This document shows, in pieces, positions 17,551 to 26,000 of a DNA stretch of 60,255 nucleotides (position 1 is its first letter; each line of letters starts with the position of its first letter). The notes beneath the pieces were generated by a model. That model had not been told where the DNA came from. It searched no databases and saw only the letters and a program-made list of their open reading frames with translations. The stretch is from assembly GCF_010858045.1 (NCBI RefSeq), contig NZ_JAAGVC010000027.1:1-60255 (forward strand), in the 5' to 3' direction. Position numbers and translations under genes: made by a program. The DNA is from Nocardia cyriacigeorgica (GTDB lineage: Bacteria > Actinomycetota > Actinomycetes > Mycobacteriales > Mycobacteriaceae).

Positions 17551-18905
17551 TGGGTGGCGGACGCGTCGCGGTGGCGGCGCTCGCCGGGCTGATGCTGGCC
17601 ATCGCCACCGGGCCGGCCGCGGCGGTGGCGCCGCCGCAGGTGGTCGTCGGCCCACCGCCACCGGACGATCCACCCGGCCCGGAGTTCCCGACCAAGCAGG
17701 ACAAGGCGTGCCTGGCCACCGGTGTGCTGCCCGACAGCGATCTGACGCAGGTGCCGCCGCCGGATCTGGCGCTGGACCTCGAGCGGGCGCGATCGTTGAG
17801 CCGGGGCGCGGGCGTGACCGTCGCCGTCATCGATACGGGCGTGCAACCGAATCCGCGGCTGCCCAACCTGGTCGGTGGCGGAGACTATGTCACCGCGGGC
17901 GGCGACGGCCTGTCCGACTGTGACGCCCACGGCACGCTGGTCGCCGGAATCATCGGCGCCACAGCCGATCCGGCGGACGCTTTCGCCGGCGTGGCGCCGG
18001 ATGCGCGGATCATCTCGATTCGCTACCGGTCCGGTGCGTTCCGGGCCGAACGGCCCGCAGGCGATCAGACCGCCCAGAAGACCACCGATATGCGCGCGCT
18101 GGCCCGAGCCATCATCAGGGCGGCCAACCTCGGTGCCGGGGTGATCACGGTGTCGCTGCCGGTCTGCGTGCCCGTCGACGAGCCCGCCGACCACGACATG
18201 GTCGCCGCGGCCGTCGGCTACGCGACCCACGTGAAGGGCTCGCTCATCGTGGCCGGCGCCGGCAACACCGGCGCCGACGGCTGCCGGCAGAACCCGGAGA
18301 TCGATCCGGGGCGGCCCACCGACGAACGGAACTGGCGCGACGTCGAGACCATCTCGACACCCGGCTGGTACGCACCGACCGTGCTGACGGTCGGCTTCAC
18401 CACCGCCAACGGCACGCCGATGCCGGACTCGCTGAACGGTCCGTGGGTGTCGGTGGCGGCACCGGGTACCGGCATCGAGTCGCTCGGGCCCGGCGGCACC
18501 GGGCTCATCAACGGCGTCGGCGCTCCCGGCAAATTGGTGCCGGTGGCGGGTGCCTCGTTCGCCGCCGCGTACGTCAGCGGTGTCGCGGCGTTGCTGCGCT
18601 CCCGCTTTCCCAACGAGACTCCGGCCGAGATCGCGGCTCGCTTGCAGGCCAGTGCCCACAAGCCGGCGCGCGGGATCGACAATGCGGTCGGCGCGGGCGT
18701 GATCGACCCCGCCGCCGCCCTTGCCTACCGCACACCACCGCAACCGCCGCAGGGACTGTTCGCCTCGGCGGCCTTGGACATCCCGCCGCCACCACGAGCC
18801 GACGACGCACGCCCGGCGGTCACCGCGACGATCGTCATCGTCGCCGCCGCGATCCTCGGCGCGGGCGCGACCTACGCGGGCAATGCCATCCGGAGGCGGC
18901 GGTGA
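17550..18905 (+). CDS. mycP: MycP, membrane-anchored mycosin protease
   Basis: This 451-residue subtilisin-like protease belongs to the ESX membrane complex. It has a signal peptide at 1-27, a catalytic triad Asp95 (VAVIDTGV), His127 (CDAHGTLVAG) and Ser336 (GASFAAAYVSGV), and a C-terminal membrane helix at about 425-446 followed by RRRR. All catalytic residues are present, so it should be active. It shares one base with the eccD stop and overlaps eccE by 4 bases. Mycosins stabilise the ESX core and cleave some substrates outside the membrane. Confidence 0.95.
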   Translation: MGGGRVAVAALAGLMLAIATGPAAAVAPPQVVVGPPPPDDPPGPEFPTKQDKACLATGVLPDSDLTQVPPPDLALDLERARSLSRGAGVTVAVIDTGVQPNPRLPNLVGGGDYVTAGGDGLSDCDAHGTLVAGIIGATADPADAFAGVAPDARIISIRYRSGAFRAERPAGDQTAQKTTDMRALARAIIRAANLGAGVITVSLPVCVPVDEPADHDMVAAAVGYATHVKGSLIVAGAGNTGADGCRQNPEIDPGRPTDERNWRDVETISTPGWYAPTVLTVGFTTANGTPMPDSLNGPWVSVAAPGTGIESLGPGGTGLINGVGAPGKLVPVAGASFAAAYVSGVAALLRSRFPNETPAEIAARLQASAHKPARGIDNAVGAGVIDPAAALAYRTPPQPPQGLFASAALDIPPPPRADDARPAVTATIVIVAAAILGAGATYAGNAIRRRR

Positions 18906-20611
18906 GGTTTCCGAGTGTGCGCGTCGGCGGTGCCGAACGCGTCCCGTTCGCTGTGCTGGCGGTCGGCGGCAGTCCCTTCCTGGTGACGCTGTCGGCACAC
19001 ACACCGTGGTGGGCCGGTGCGGCCGTGGTCACGGTGTTGCTGGTGACGGTCACCGTCCGGGTCAACGGCCGGACCACCGTGCGCTGGTTGCTCGACTGGG
19101 TGGAATACCGGTCCGGTCGCTCCGCGCGGGCGCGGCTGCTGGCCGAGCCGCCGGACATCCAGGACGTGGAGACCAAGAGCGGGGCCTGCGGTGTCCGGAG
19201 GTCGGGTAACACCCTGGTCGCGATGATCCAGCTGGCCCCCGATCTGGACCTGCCCACCGTCATCGCCGACACCTCGATCTACACCGAGGACACGGTGCCG
19301 GTCGATGCTCTGGTGCCGTTGCTGGACCAGTACGGCATCCAGGTCGGCATCGACATCGTCACCACCGGCCAGCGGGTGCGCCCGACCGGCAGCTACAGCA
19401 TGCTCTACGACCAGCTGATCGGTTCGCATCCGGTGGTCGGCGATCGGCTGACCTGGCTGGTGGTGCGGTTGGATCAGGAACGCAATCTGCGGGTGCTGAA
19501 CCGGCGTGGACCGTGCGAGGTCGTGGCCCCCAAGGCACTGGCCGCCGCGGCCCACCGGATCGCGGGCCGGTTGCGTGAACGTGGCATCCAAGCCCACGCC
19601 CTGCCCGCCGCCGCGCTGCGTGAGGCCACCCGGCTGCTGCACGCGGGCGTGGAACTACCGGATCTGCGGGAGACGTGGAACCGGCTGGAATCCTCCGCAC
19701 CCGGGCGTTGCGTCACCAGCTTCGTCATCGACTGGAATCGGCTCGACGGCGCGGGGCTGGACGATTGCTGGTCCTGGAACAGTGGCCGCACCACGCTGGT
19801 GGTGAGCTTGACCACCGAGCGCGGGCCCCGCGCCCTGGTGCGTTTCATCGGGCCCGCGGTCGAGGCCAAGGACCTTCCCGACTACCTGAACCTGGTCTCG
19901 GGTCGCCAGGCGGATGCGCTGCTGGCCACGCTGCCTGCCGAACTGTCCGTCGACGCACTGCCGCCCGACGAAACCGGCAGCGACACCGCGACCCTGCCCC
20001 AGCTGTGGGAGCTGCCGATCGCCATCGGCCCCAATGGTCAGATCCTCGGTGCGGTCAGCGGTCAGCCGCGACACACGCTGGCGCTGCCGTTGTTCGACCC
20101 GGCGCGCTACAACCCGCGCCGGCGCTCGATCGATGTGCGGGCACAACTGTCGGTGGCGCAGCAGATCCTGTTGCGCGCGACGGTGGTCGGGGCGGAGGTC
20201 GAGATCCACACCAGCAGACCGCAGCGCTGGCGCCAGCTGGTGTCGGCCGTCGGTGACCCGTCGACGCTGCGGCTGGCCGATGCCACCCACGACAACGGTG
20301 CCGGCGCGGCCTCTTCGGCGACGATCGCGGTCTTCGACCAGGTACCCGCGCACGCCTCCGCCGCGCAGACCACCGTGACGATCTCCGAGCCGGGTGCGCC
20401 GCGCAGACGGGCCGCCGATCTGGCCATCGATCAGGTCAGCGCGACGGCGGTGGATGTGAGTATTCCGATGCGCCGAGTACGGGTGGACCTGATCGAACCG
20501 AGGGGCGAAACCCGGTACCTGGATGCCGCCGACCGGCCCGCCCCGCCCGGTGCGCCGGCGGGTTCGGAGGTGGCGTTGCTCGCACCACCAGGTGGCCGTC
20601 GTGTCAGTTGA
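18902..20611 (+). CDS. eccE: EccE, ESX peripheral membrane component
   Basis: EccE is 569 residues, starting at GTG 18902 in a GTGA overlap with mycP. Two membrane helices lie at about 12-30 and 34-52, then a large domain with the EccE hallmark region from WLLDWVEYRSGRSARARLL onward. The frame is open further upstream, but that part is a shadow of mycP. It is the last core component of the cluster. Confidence 0.92.
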   Translation: MRFPSVRVGGAERVPFAVLAVGGSPFLVTLSAHTPWWAGAAVVTVLLVTVTVRVNGRTTVRWLLDWVEYRSGRSARARLLAEPPDIQDVETKSGACGVRRSGNTLVAMIQLAPDLDLPTVIADTSIYTEDTVPVDALVPLLDQYGIQVGIDIVTTGQRVRPTGSYSMLYDQLIGSHPVVGDRLTWLVVRLDQERNLRVLNRRGPCEVVAPKALAAAAHRIAGRLRERGIQAHALPAAALREATRLLHAGVELPDLRETWNRLESSAPGRCVTSFVIDWNRLDGAGLDDCWSWNSGRTTLVVSLTTERGPRALVRFIGPAVEAKDLPDYLNLVSGRQADALLATLPAELSVDALPPDETGSDTATLPQLWELPIAIGPNGQILGAVSGQPRHTLALPLFDPARYNPRRRSIDVRAQLSVAQQILLRATVVGAEVEIHTSRPQRWRQLVSAVGDPSTLRLADATHDNGAGAASSATIAVFDQVPAHASAAQTTVTISEPGAPRRRAADLAIDQVSATAVDVSIPMRRVRVDLIEPRGETRYLDAADRPAPPGAPAGSEVALLAPPGGRRVS

Positions 20612-20614
20612 GTC

Positions 20615-20974
20615 ATGGAGACGGTAGGGTCGCAGATCGTGGCAGCGGACTCCCGGTCGGATGTCGAATCCTCCCCTCAACCCGACGACGCGGACGAACT
20701 CACTCCGAGACAGTCCGCGGCGGCGATATTTTCCAGCAAACTCTCGGAGCTGATCGCCGAGTCGGTGGTTTCCACCGACGACGGCTCCACGCGATCGCTG
20801 ACGTTGTACTCGCTCGCGCAGCACCTCGAACTCGCCTACCCGGATGTGCCGGTGTCCCAGTCGGGGCTGTACCGGCTCATCCACGGCCAGGCGATTCCGC
20901 GGCTCGATCTGATCATCGCGCTGGCCCGCGTATTCGACGTTCCGCCTGAATATTTCGTCACCGCCGACAAGTAG
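20615..20974 (+). CDS. XRE-type helix-turn-helix regulator, EspR-like
   Basis: This 119-residue protein has a disordered first 30 residues and then a helix-turn-helix domain: FSSKLSELIAE, SLAQHLELAYPDVPVSQSGLYRLIHGQAIPRLDLIIALARVFDVPPEYF. The layout resembles the N-terminal domain of EspR, the nucleoid-associated regulator of ESX-1 in M. tuberculosis, but the C-terminal dimerisation helices of EspR are missing. It starts 3 bases after the eccE stop, so it is almost certainly co-transcribed with the ESX genes and may give feedback control. It is a candidate, not proven, binder of the TTCCC motifs upstream. Confidence 0.78.
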   Translation: METVGSQIVAADSRSDVESSPQPDDADELTPRQSAAAIFSSKLSELIAESVVSTDDGSTRSLTLYSLAQHLELAYPDVPVSQSGLYRLIHGQAIPRLDLIIALARVFDVPPEYFVTADK

Positions 20975-21051
20975 CGCGGTCCGGCCACGCTGTTCTCGGT
21001 GCCGGGAATAGCGTCGGCTCGCCGGGCGCGAACCCGGGATACCATCCGAGC

Positions 21052-22113
21052 ATGCCCGCCGAGGACCCGGGAGATGTCTTCCTTCGTAACCGCGGCGCGG
21101 TGCTGGATGCCCTGCTGTCCGATCCCGCGCTCGGATCATCCGGCGGCGGTGCGGTCGCCGACCGTCCGGCATCGGCCGCGGCACCCAGCAGCAACACCCC
21201 CGACCCAGAACTCATGGCCGCGATCGCTGCGTCCGCGGCGGCAGCCGGTTCGGCGGGGGCCGCGCCACGTAGGCGCGAGACCAGCGCGAGTGAGCGCATC
21301 AATGCGCTGCTGAGCGGTCAGTCGCCGGATTCCGGGTCGCATTCGTCGCTGGGGTCGGAATTCGCGGGTGTGCCCGCCTCCCGGCTCCGGGAGGCCGCCG
21401 CCGACGAGCCGCCGCGTACCGAGACCTCCGCTCCCGCGCAGCGACCGCCCGATACGGCAGGTCGTCGCGGCGGCGCCGATCAGTACGCCCGCGATCTGGT
21501 GACGCAGCTGCGGAAACCGAAGGTTGCGCTCGGGGTGGCCGCCGCCCTCGCGGTGCTGCTGGTCTTCATCCTGGTCGTCACCGGTGGTGAGGAGACCAAG
21601 TCCGAGCAACTGCAGGTGCTCACCGAGGCGCCGACCAGCGCCCCCGCGGCCCCGCCGCCCGGTCCGGCGCCGGGCAGCGTCATCGTGCCCGAGTCGGCGA
21701 AGTCGCAGTGCCCGCCGGGTGGCACCGATGCCATGGACGCCTTCTCCGGTGAGCCGGGCAAGGCGTGGTCGTGTGCGCGCGCCTATCAGGTCGATGGGCA
21801 GATCATCCGCATCGACCTCGGCAAGACCTACGAGATCGAATCGATCGCGATCGTGCCCGGGTGGGACCACGTGGGCACCGACGGTGTGGATCAGTGGGCG
21901 AAATTCCGCACCGTGAGCCGCGTTTCGTATCAATTCGACGACAAGGACGACACCGTCTACACCCAGGAAACCCTCGATCAGCGCACGCTGGTGGAGACCA
22001 GGATCGAACCTCCGGTGCAGGCCTCGGAGATCGTGCTGACCGTCCTCGAATCCAGTGGTGCGTCATCGGTGAACACCACCGCGATCTCCTCCATCGTCAT
22101 CACCGGGCGGTGA
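21052..22113 (+). CDS. Single-pass membrane protein with discoidin-like C-terminal domain
   Basis: This 353-residue protein has a disordered acidic/Ala-rich cytosolic part (1-145), one membrane helix near 155-180 (VALGVAAALAVLLVFILVV), a Pro/Ala linker, and an extracytoplasmic domain at about 215-353. That domain has the beta-sandwich pattern of F5/8 type C (discoidin-like) modules: DAFSG..AWSCARAY..IIRIDLGKTYEIESIAIVPGWD and a final TTAISSIVITGR. Such domains bind sugars or other surfaces. It follows the regulator by 77 bases and precedes the zinc-ribbon gene by 10, extending the ESX operon. A role in the ESX cell-envelope machinery is inference from position. Confidence 0.75.
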   Translation: MPAEDPGDVFLRNRGAVLDALLSDPALGSSGGGAVADRPASAAAPSSNTPDPELMAAIAASAAAAGSAGAAPRRRETSASERINALLSGQSPDSGSHSSLGSEFAGVPASRLREAAADEPPRTETSAPAQRPPDTAGRRGGADQYARDLVTQLRKPKVALGVAAALAVLLVFILVVTGGEETKSEQLQVLTEAPTSAPAAPPPGPAPGSVIVPESAKSQCPPGGTDAMDAFSGEPGKAWSCARAYQVDGQIIRIDLGKTYEIESIAIVPGWDHVGTDGVDQWAKFRTVSRVSYQFDDKDDTVYTQETLDQRTLVETRIEPPVQASEIVLTVLESSGASSVNTTAISSIVITGR

Positions 22114-22123
22114 GAGTGCCACC

Positions 22124-22873
22124 GTGTCCGCAGTGATCTGTCAGTACTGCTCGCACCGCGACAGCGGCGGGCACGCCACCTGCACCAACTGCGGTGCACC
22201 GTTGGCCGCGCCCGGCGTGCCCACCGCGTCAGCCCCGCCGCAGCCGTCGGCGGCACCGGAGCCGAGCACACGGGCATTGATCGGAACCACGCTGCGCAGG
22301 GTCGGCGAGATCGTCCGCGACGACGCGGCAGCGGTACGCAAAGATGCCGAGGCCGTGGAACACGCGGTGGCCCATGCGCCGCATCCGCGCTGGCAGTGGC
22401 AGGCGGTGGGCGCCGCGATCGTGGTGTTGCTCGTGCTCGGATTCCTGCTCGCCCGATCATGTTCGGTGTCGATCCCGCCGCCGGAGGGCACGGCGATGGG
22501 GTCCGCGGCCATGGTGCTGCCCGCTCCGCTGCGCGCGGCCGCGTCATGTCAGCCGATGGCGGAATCGGGTGTGCCGGTGGAGCGGTGTGTGATCGGCGCA
22601 CGGCATCCGATGTTGTCCGGGTCGATCACCTCCGGGCGGGATCTGATCTTTCACGCTCGGCTGGTGCCTCGGACGCGGTTGAACGACACTGTGGGTCAAT
22701 GGCGTTCGGCCGGATCGACGGTGTTGGCCGACGGTGCGGTGTTCGCGGCGCTGAGCGCTTCGGCTGCCGTGCAGTACGCGAACCCGAGCACCGGATTGCT
22801 GCTCGACACCGGCACGTTCGCCGGTTCGGCCGGCGCGCGGGAGTTCCTGTCGCGCGCGGGTTTGCTGCAGTGA
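22124..22873 (+). CDS. Zinc-ribbon membrane protein
   Basis: A 249-residue protein starting at GTG 22124. The N-terminus carries a zinc ribbon (CQYC and CTNC), then an Ala/Pro linker, a helical cytosolic stretch, one membrane helix near 88-108 (GAAIVVLLVLGFLLA) and an extracytoplasmic domain of about 130 residues with several Cys. I do not recognise that domain. It is closely spaced with the discoidin-like gene, so they probably act together. Confidence 0.7.
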   Translation: MSAVICQYCSHRDSGGHATCTNCGAPLAAPGVPTASAPPQPSAAPEPSTRALIGTTLRRVGEIVRDDAAAVRKDAEAVEHAVAHAPHPRWQWQAVGAAIVVLLVLGFLLARSCSVSIPPPEGTAMGSAAMVLPAPLRAAASCQPMAESGVPVERCVIGARHPMLSGSITSGRDLIFHARLVPRTRLNDTVGQWRSAGSTVLADGAVFAALSASAAVQYANPSTGLLLDTGTFAGSAGAREFLSRAGLLQ

Positions 22874-22912
22874 TCGCGATTCGCGCAAACCACGAGCTAT
22901 AAACCCTCAGTT

Positions 22913-22938
22913 AATGTACCGTTAGATAGCGGTACGTT
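22913..22938. promoter_or_regulatory. 26-bp GTAC dyad, site A, before gdh
   Basis: Left arm AATGTACCGTTA, centre GA, right arm TAGCGGTACGTT; the arms match at 10 of 12 positions when inverted. It lies 63-88 bases upstream of the gdh start. Layout (two 12-bp arms, 2-bp centre) is typical of dimeric repressors such as TetR proteins. Confidence 0.65.
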
Positions 22939-23000
22939 GAACAACGTATTACTCTTGTTCGGTAACCCCACCCGACGATGGCGGAAGGCGCAGGTCAACG

Positions 23001-26000
23001 GTGACAACCACACAGAACGCGATGGATGCGACACAGTTCAGGGGTGATCCGACCGAGCTGGAACCGGCCTACTTCCGCTGGATCCGCCCGGATTCGACCG
23101 CCCTGACCATCACCGACCGCGCCGGGCACATCTTGCGCCACCACCTCGAGCTGGCCGCGCGGCGCGCGCCGGGGACCGTCTCCACCCGGGTCTACCGCGC
23201 CGACGACGAGTGCGGGCTCGGCCTGGCCATTCAGATCGTCAACGACGATATGCCGCTGCTGGTCGAGTCGGTCACCTCGGCGCTGCACCGGCTCGGCGCC
23301 ACCGTCGCCGAGGTCGTGCACCCGGTCTTCGATGTCACCCGTGACGCAGCCGGCGAGCTGCGCGCGATCGCCCCGCGCGACGGCGACGGCGCCCGCCGCG
23401 ACTACACCGACGCCCACAGCTATCCCGAATCGTGGATCCACGTCCAGCTCGATCCCGCGGTGAGCGCGGAAACCCTCGACCGCATCGAACAGGCGCTGCC
23501 GCAGGTCCTCAGCGATCTGCGTTCGGTCACCGACGACACACCGGCCATGGTCGCCTCGATGACCACGCTGGCCGATCGGCTCGATCGCACCGCCGAATGG
23601 TCCGACGACGCCGAGATCTCCGAATGCGCGCGGCTGCTGCGCTGGCTGGCCGACGGCCATTTCACCGTTCTCGGCTACAGCGATTACCGGATGCGCCGCA
23701 CCAGCCCCACCCCCGACGCCGAATTCGGCATGTGGCCGGTGCCGGGGACCGGGCTCGGTGTGCTGCGCGACGGCTCCGGCGCCGAGATCCCGGTGCCGGT
23801 GCTCGGCGCCAAGCGCCCGGTGCTGCGGCTGACCAATGGCACGGTCGACTCGTTGATCCCGGGTTCGCCGGATCTGTACTTCATCAGCGTCGCCGAATAC
23901 GCCACCACCGATCCGGGTGGCGCGGGTGCCTCCGGCGACACGGTCGCGGCGGTCAAGGGCGAGCACGTGTTCGTCGGCACCTTCACCGTGACCGGGCTGC
24001 ACGAGAACATCCTCGATATCCCGGTGATCTCGCGGCGGGTGCATCAGGTCATCGAATGGGCCGGGTTCGAACTGAATTCGTTCTCTGGTCAGGCCATGCT
24101 CGAGGTGATGCAGACCTTCCCGCGGGTCGAGTTGTTCTCCACCGACGCGCGCAGGCTCTTCGACACCGTTTCGGCGGTCATGAATCTGGGTCTGCGCCGC
24201 CAGATCCGGCTGTTCCTGCGCCAGGACGGGCGCAGCGGCGCGATCTACTGCCTGGTCTACATGCCGCGTGACCGGTACTCCACCGAGGTCCGGCTACGGA
24301 TGCAGGACATCCTGCTCGCGGAGTTCGGCGGCGACCAGATCAGTTATTCGGCGCGCGTCACCGAGTCCGAGCTGGCGGTCGTCTACTTCACGGTGCACCG
24401 GGCGCCGGGTACGGCAGCGGATCTGTCGGAGGCCAATCGCGAACGCGTGCAGGACATTCTGTTCGCCACCACGCGCACCTGGTCGGACCGCGTGGTCGCG
24501 GCCGCCGCAGGCGTCGCGGGCATTTCCCGTGCGGTCGCCACCGACTACGCCACCGCGTTCCCGGCGAGCTATCAGCAGGAATTCGGCGCCGATCGCGCGC
24601 TGACGGATCTGCGCAGGCTGGAGCGCCTCGGCGAGGGCGAGATCGATACCGCGCTCTACCGGCTCGCCGACGCGCCGGCGGGGGAGTGGCGGTTCACCCT
24701 CTACGTCGCCGGTGCGGGTGTGTCGCTGAGCCGGGTGCTGCCGGTGCTGCACAGCCTCGGCGTGGAAGTGGTCGACGAGCGGCCCTACCGGATCGCGCGC
24801 CAGGACGGCCCCCTGCGCTGGATCTACGATTTCGCGCTCCGGGTGCCCGCGGCGTTGCTGCGCGATTCGCTCGACCCCGATATGGGAGCCGATCTGCTCG
24901 ATCCCGCCGCCGAGCAGGCCGCCGGTATCCGGCAGCGGTTCCCGGCCGCCTTCGCCGCGATGTGGTTCGGCGACGCCGAGGTCGACGGTCTCAATGAGCT
25001 GGTGCTTCGTGCCGGAATGCATTGGCGCCAGATCGCAGTGCTACGCGCCTACGCCAAGTACTTGCAGCAGGCCGGATTCGCCTACACCTTCGGCAATATC
25101 ACCAGGGTGCTGCTGGCCCATCCGGCACTGGCGGCGGCGTTCATCGAACTGTTCGACGCCTATTTCGATCCCGATGCGGCCGGCGAGGAGTCCGCGAGCC
25201 GGGTCGAGGCGATCGCACAGCGGTTGCGCACGGAGATCGATGCGGTGGTGAGCCTGGATACCGACCGCATTCTGCGCGCCGTGCTCGAGCTGATCACCGC
25301 GACCCTGCGCACCAACTACTTCCGCCGCGACGAGCACGGTGAGCCGGCCGGCTACCTGTCGTTCAAGTTCGATCCGCAGGCCATCGCCGAATTGCCGCAG
25401 CCGCGGCCGCGTTTCGAGATTTTCGTGTATTCGCCGCGGGTAGAGGGTGTGCATCTGCGGTTCGGTGCGGTGGCGCGTGGTGGTTTGCGGTGGTCGGATC
25501 GGTTGGAGGATTTCCGGACCGAGATTTTGGGTTTGGTGAAGGCGCAGGCGGTGAAGAATGCGGTGATCGTGCCGGTGGGTGCCAAGGGTGGTTTCGTGGT
25601 GAAGCAGCCGCCTGCGGCCACCGGGGATGCGGGCGCGGATCGGCAGGCGATGATGGCCGAGGGTGTGGCCTGCTACCGCACCTTCATCTCCGGTTTGCTC
25701 GATCTCACCGACAACGTCGATCACACCAGCGGTGACGTGCTGCCGCCCGCCCGCGTGGTGCGGCGCGACGCCGATGACACCTATCTGGTGGTGGCCGCGG
25801 ACAAGGGCACCGCGACCTTCTCCGATATCGCCAACGACGTCGCCAAGAGCTACGGCTTCTGGCTGGGCGACGCCTTCGCCTCCGGCGGCTCCGTCGGCTA
25901 CGACCACAAGGCCATGGGTATTACCGCCCGGGGTGCGTGGGAGAGTGTGAAGCGGCATTTCCAGGAGATGGGGATCGATACGCAGGCCGAGGATTTCACG

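Noticed and set aside
3699..20611. Assignment of the cluster as ESX-1
   Set aside because: eccC is not split, an espG lies between esx and the MinD-like gene, and espJ, espK, espL and espB are absent; ESX-2 type fits better.
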